Assembly: GCA_023421115.1 (NCBI GenBank)
Contig: JAEZUI010000238.1
Span: 1-26,990 of the forward strand
Origin: Bacillota bacterium
GTDB taxonomy: Bacteria; Bacillota; Clostridia; Acetivibrionales; Acetivibrionaceae
Reading direction: 5' to 3'
Length of the DNA stretch: 26,990 nucleotides
Shown: piece after piece, positions 24,471-26,990 of the stretch
How the letters are laid out: each line of letters opens with the position of its first letter
Position numbering within the stretch: position 1 is the first letter of the stretch
Translations under genes and position numbers: made by a program
The notes under the pieces: generated by a model
Databases searched by the model: none
The model's input: only the letters and a program-made list of their open reading frames with translations
What the model was told of the DNA's origin: nothing

Positions 24471-25199
24471 ATGTATAATTCCATGTATAGAGCAGGTATG
24501 CTTTATCCGAATGTTGTTGTAGCATTCGTAAGAGGTGATGTGAATGGCGACAAGGTGACAGACAATGTATATTTGACAGGTACAAGAACTCCCACTAGCC
24601 CGTTCGTTCAAAATATTACACTCTTAATACAGGATGGGAGAACAGGAGTGACTACAGCAGTACCGCTTAAGGAAAATGCAGGATATGATCCAAACCTGCT
24701 TTTAACTGACTTTACCGGTGATGGTGTAAAAGATATACAGATTGGTATTGCATCGGGCGGAAGTGGTGGTACTATGTATTATTACATCTACTCATTCATA
24801 AACAATATACCCCGTCTGATGTTTGATTTTAACTTGTATAACGAACTTTTTAAGTATGAGGTTACTTATAAAGATGACTATAAGGTTGAGTTTATAAGCA
24901 GGCTGAACAATCAAAGGTATATTATTGATCTGTCTTATAAGGGGATTGAGTATTTGAACGAGATATATGACAAAAACGGTAAATTGAAGGAACCAATTGA
25001 GGGCTTTGTAAATCCAATAAGCGGTTTGTACCCAATAGATTTTGATTCGAACGGTGTATATGAATTGCTTGCCTATCAAAAAATAGCCGGAAGATATAAT
25101 GCTGATGCCATAGGATATGTGCAAAACACTTTAAAATGGAATGGCACATTGTTTATTTTAAGTAATCAGAACGTGGCGATTTTTGGTACACAAGACTAA
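24471..25199 (+). CDS. VCBS/FG-GAP-like calcium-binding repeat protein
   Basis: A 242-residue protein with Ca-binding loop motifs of the DxDxDG type seen in VCBS/FG-GAP repeats: GDVNGDKVTD (22-31), TDFTGDGVKD (about 78-87) and PIDFDSNGVYE (about 187-197). The sequence between is beta-rich, consistent with propeller blades, but only three repeats are visible, too few for a closed seven-blade propeller. There is no signal peptide or membrane anchor, although such domains are usually extracellular; delivery to the spore surface or export by another route is possible. GGAGG at 24458-24462 supports the ATG. Confidence 0.75.
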   Translation: MYNSMYRAGMLYPNVVVAFVRGDVNGDKVTDNVYLTGTRTPTSPFVQNITLLIQDGRTGVTTAVPLKENAGYDPNLLLTDFTGDGVKDIQIGIASGGSGGTMYYYIYSFINNIPRLMFDFNLYNELFKYEVTYKDDYKVEFISRLNNQRYIIDLSYKGIEYLNEIYDKNGKLKEPIEGFVNPISGLYPIDFDSNGVYELLAYQKIAGRYNADAIGYVQNTLKWNGTLFILSNQNVAIFGTQD

Positions 25200-25325
25200 G
25201 AGAAATACAATGTGTAAATTATTGGTTTGATAAGCATTGATAATTGCATCAAAATATATTGTAAAACAGTGAGTTAAATTTCATAAACCCAAATTACAAA
25301 ATATTTTGAAGTTACCTACTGCCGC

Positions 25326-25628
25326 TTAAAAAACTATTCCCATTGCTAAAACCGTTAATATAGCTCCAAGAGCTACAAGCACCAGGCTTTTTCCCATATA
25401 AGCAAGAATTAAAGCGACAACAGTACCAAATAGAGCTGTTTTATAGTTGCCGGTAGAATTTATAATATCCGGAAAAGTTAGCGCTCCTAAAACTGCATAA
25501 GGAACGTACTGCAAGAAGGATTTTATATATTTTGACTTTATCTCTTTTCTAAAAATAGATATTGGCAGTACTCTCGGTATATAAGTAACAAGAGCCATTA
25601 ATAATACTGCGATTAAGGTATATGACAT
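25326..25628 (-). CDS. azlD: AzlD family branched-chain amino acid exporter subunit
   Basis: A 100-residue membrane protein with about four hydrophobic segments. YIPRVLPI near residue 16 and the FLQYVPYAVLGALTFPDI block are typical of AzlD. AzlD is the small partner of AzlC in the LIV-E branched-chain amino acid efflux system (azaleucine resistance in B. subtilis, BrnFE in Corynebacterium). It starts 4 nt after azlC ends, with its AAGGAG ribosome-binding site inside the azlC end. Confidence 0.9.
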   Translation of the reverse strand: MSYTLIAVLLMALVTYIPRVLPISIFRKEIKSKYIKSFLQYVPYAVLGALTFPDIINSTGNYKTALFGTVVALILAYMGKSLVLVALGAILTVLAMGIVF

Positions 25629-25632
25629 ATTC

Positions 25633-26355
25633 CTACTCCTTTTTCTCGTCTTCTATAGGCCATAAGGCAGCTCCTATTCCGGCACCTAAAATAGTAGCAG
25701 CAATAACTCTAAATCCGCTTGATATAAAACCGAACAATGGAATGTATTTTAGCAACACATTTATTCCTATTGAAACAAGTATAATCATTAAAATTGATTT
25801 GGATTTTCTTGCCGGTGGCATAATAATTGCAATGAACATAGCATATAGAGCTATTCCCATTGCACTGCTAATGGATTCCGGCAGTGCAGAACAGGTCAAA
25901 GCACCTAAAGCTGTACCTAAACTCCAGCCAACTATGGGCCCTGTAATCAGTCCTATCATATAATGATAGGATAACTTTCCCTTTTCTACCGATGCTATTG
26001 AAAAAGTTTCGTCGGTTATTCCAAAACCAAAGATTAGTCTTTGGAGCAGGGAAATATCTGGATTTATCTTTTGGGACAACGAAAGGGACATCAACATGTA
26101 CCGTATATTAATGACAAAAGTAGTCAAAGTGATTTCAAAAAATCCTGCACTCTCTATAATAAGATTTGTACCCGCAAATTGTCCTGCACTAGTTAGATTT
26201 GTCAAAGAAATAAACACTGCCATTAAGGGAGAGATACCACCGTTTACAGCCATCAAGCCGAAGGTGAATGAAACAGGTATATATCCTAATGCAATTGGAA
26301 AGCCCCTTTTAAAACCATAAACAAATTCCTTTTTGTTAGGTAAATACGTGTCCAT
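25633..26355 (-). CDS. azlC: AzlC family branched-chain amino acid exporter subunit
   Basis: A 240-residue membrane protein, the expected length for AzlC. The N-terminal block GFKRGFPIALGYIPVSFTFG and the following NLTSAGQFAG are family hallmarks, and GFGITDETFSIA is also conserved. It forms the transport unit with the adjacent azlD for export of branched-chain amino acids. The ATG at 26353-26355 is preceded by AAGGGGGG (26369-26376), at a rather long spacing. No Lrp-type regulator or T-box leader is seen next to it. Confidence 0.92.
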   Translation of the reverse strand: MDTYLPNKKEFVYGFKRGFPIALGYIPVSFTFGLMAVNGGISPLMAVFISLTNLTSAGQFAGTNLIIESAGFFEITLTTFVINIRYMLMSLSLSQKINPDISLLQRLIFGFGITDETFSIASVEKGKLSYHYMIGLITGPIVGWSLGTALGALTCSALPESISSAMGIALYAMFIAIIMPPARKSKSILMIILVSIGINVLLKYIPLFGFISSGFRVIAATILGAGIGAALWPIEDEKKE

Positions 26356-26607
26356 GTACTAAATACGTCCCCCCTTCAAAATCAATCCAAACAAACACAT
26401 ATATTTATATACACTCCATTACTAATAATAAGCTTACAGTTTTTACGCATGTAGAATATTATAATACGAATTAATAAAATTAGCTATATGTTTCTTTGAG
26501 CAAAGAAGTTTATAAAAGTCCTAGAAATACCTATAATATATAAAATTCTATATTAATAAAGCTATAACAATAAATCAGCCAAAAACAAACCCAATTAAAG
26601 TAATAAC
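26356..26607. other. AT-rich azlC leader, nothing specific
   Basis: About 250 nt of AT-rich DNA upstream of azlC. A minus-strand TATAAT occurs at about 26459-26464 without a good -35. I found no T-box specifier domain, riboswitch core or open frame. Confidence 0.4.
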
Positions 26608-26813
26608 TTGTTTTAGTGTCAAATGACGCAATTACTAGACCTGAGCATTAGAAGCTGTTGCTGAAAGCTTGATGATTTGAAGCAAAAATGCCACGGATGG
26701 CATTTTTAGCGTCTCGCGACACGATGTCGCATAGACGCGTGCGAAAATTATCAAGCTGAGGCTACAGCTTCTATGCGAAGGTCTTGTAATGGAGTCGTTT
26801 GACACTAAAACAA
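26608..26813. repeat. 206-bp imperfect palindrome with two apical hairpins (family B)
   Basis: The ends are perfect 16-bp inverted repeats, TTGTTTTAGTGTCAAA (26608-26623) and its complement (26798-26813). Pairing continues inward for about 75 nt per arm at about 80 percent (GACCT with AGGTC, AGAAGCTG with CAGCTTCT, AGCTTGATGATTT with AAATTATCAAGCT). At the tip are two hairpins: AAAAATGCC/GGCATTTTT (26684-26707) and GCGTCT/AGACGC enclosing GCGAC/GTCGC (26709-26738). It looks like a MITE or a large structured RNA gene. No transposase and no clear target duplication are present. Confidence 0.8.
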
Positions 26814-26943
26814 TAGGTACTCCCCTTCATACAGGCTCCAAAATTACAGCCCCCACTAATTTGAACCGTCAATTCAAGTTTATTTTTAATTCAAAATCAA
26901 AGCGAATTCCCTTGAAAGATATTTCAACACACCAGTGCTATAA
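26814..26943. other. intergenic sequence, nothing recognised
   Basis: Between the palindrome and the terminal hairpin. No open frame of useful length and no motif was found. Confidence 0.4.
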
Positions 26944-26987
26944 AAACAAAAAACAGCCATCCCCATTTATAAGGAATAGCTGCTTTT
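26944..26987 (-). terminator. terminator hairpin at the window edge
   Basis: CAGCCATCCC (26954-26963) pairs with GGAATAGCTG (26973-26982) with two G-U type pairs; the minus strand continues into TTTTTTG. It probably ends a minus-strand gene lying beyond the window. The plus strand also ends in CTTTTT. Confidence 0.6.
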
Positions 26988-26990
26988 TAT

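Noticed and set aside
25200..25325. Terminator between the converging VCBS-like gene and azlD
   Set aside because: Only the short palindrome CAAAATATTTTG and weak repeats; no stem with a T-run.
26356..26607. T-box leader upstream of azlC
   Set aside because: No specifier loop or conserved antiterminator sequence on the minus strand.

Overview
The window looks like the chromosome of a low-GC, Gram-positive, spore-forming and cellulolytic clostridium of the Ruminiclostridium / Clostridium cellulolyticum type. Three things point there: intergenic DNA is very AT-rich; a secreted GH9 glycoside hydrolase ends in a two-repeat type I dockerin, so it is a cellulosome subunit; and a YyaC-family sporulation protein is present. 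The species assignment is inference. No rRNA, tRNA, CRISPR array, phage module or complete insertion sequence was found.

Layout. (1) 173-3656, minus strand: a tight MoxR ATPase - DUF58 - DUF4129 membrane operon, probably involved in envelope function. A 10-bp inverted repeat lies in its promoter. (2) 3954-4841: an isolated radical SAM protein with a SPASM-like C-terminal cysteine cluster. (3) 4995-9163: ribonuclease J with its own terminator, then a DbpA/YxiN-type DEAD-box helicase and a short-chain dehydrogenase. (4) 9360-11879: CBM30-Ig-GH9-dockerin cellulase with a clear sigma-A promoter. (5) 12083-14046: a TrmB-family sugar-type regulator joined to a diaminopimelate decarboxylase-like gene. 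The pair is bracketed by inverted copies of a hairpin repeat. (6) 14262-18339: Uup-like ABC-F ATPase, a second DEAD-box helicase and a tRNA-dihydrouridine synthase. (7) 18660-19285: a cold-shock protein and a small zinc-ribbon protein with an RGG tail, bracketed by inverted copies of a palindromic element. (8) 19637-21021: yyaC converging on tRNA m7G46 methyltransferase trmB. (9) 21394-25199: a single-pass membrane protein of unknown function, a possible 46-aa protein, DUF2809, a metallophosphoesterase, a flavodoxin-like protein and a VCBS/FG-GAP-like protein. (10) 25326-26355, minus strand: azlC-azlD, a branched-chain amino acid exporter.

The central theme is RNA metabolism: RNase J, two DEAD-box helicases, an ABC-F protein, Dus, Csp, a zinc-ribbon/RGG protein and tRNA TrmB all lie within about 16 kb. 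The most unusual material is non-coding. A 206-bp imperfect palindrome at 26608-26813 carries two hairpins at its tip, and a part copy lies behind the cellulase. Two different repeat families sit as inverted pairs around two-gene cassettes. The 21.0-21.4 kb gap holds a set of mutually exclusive stems. These are the best candidates for undescribed elements. All functional statements about them are inference.
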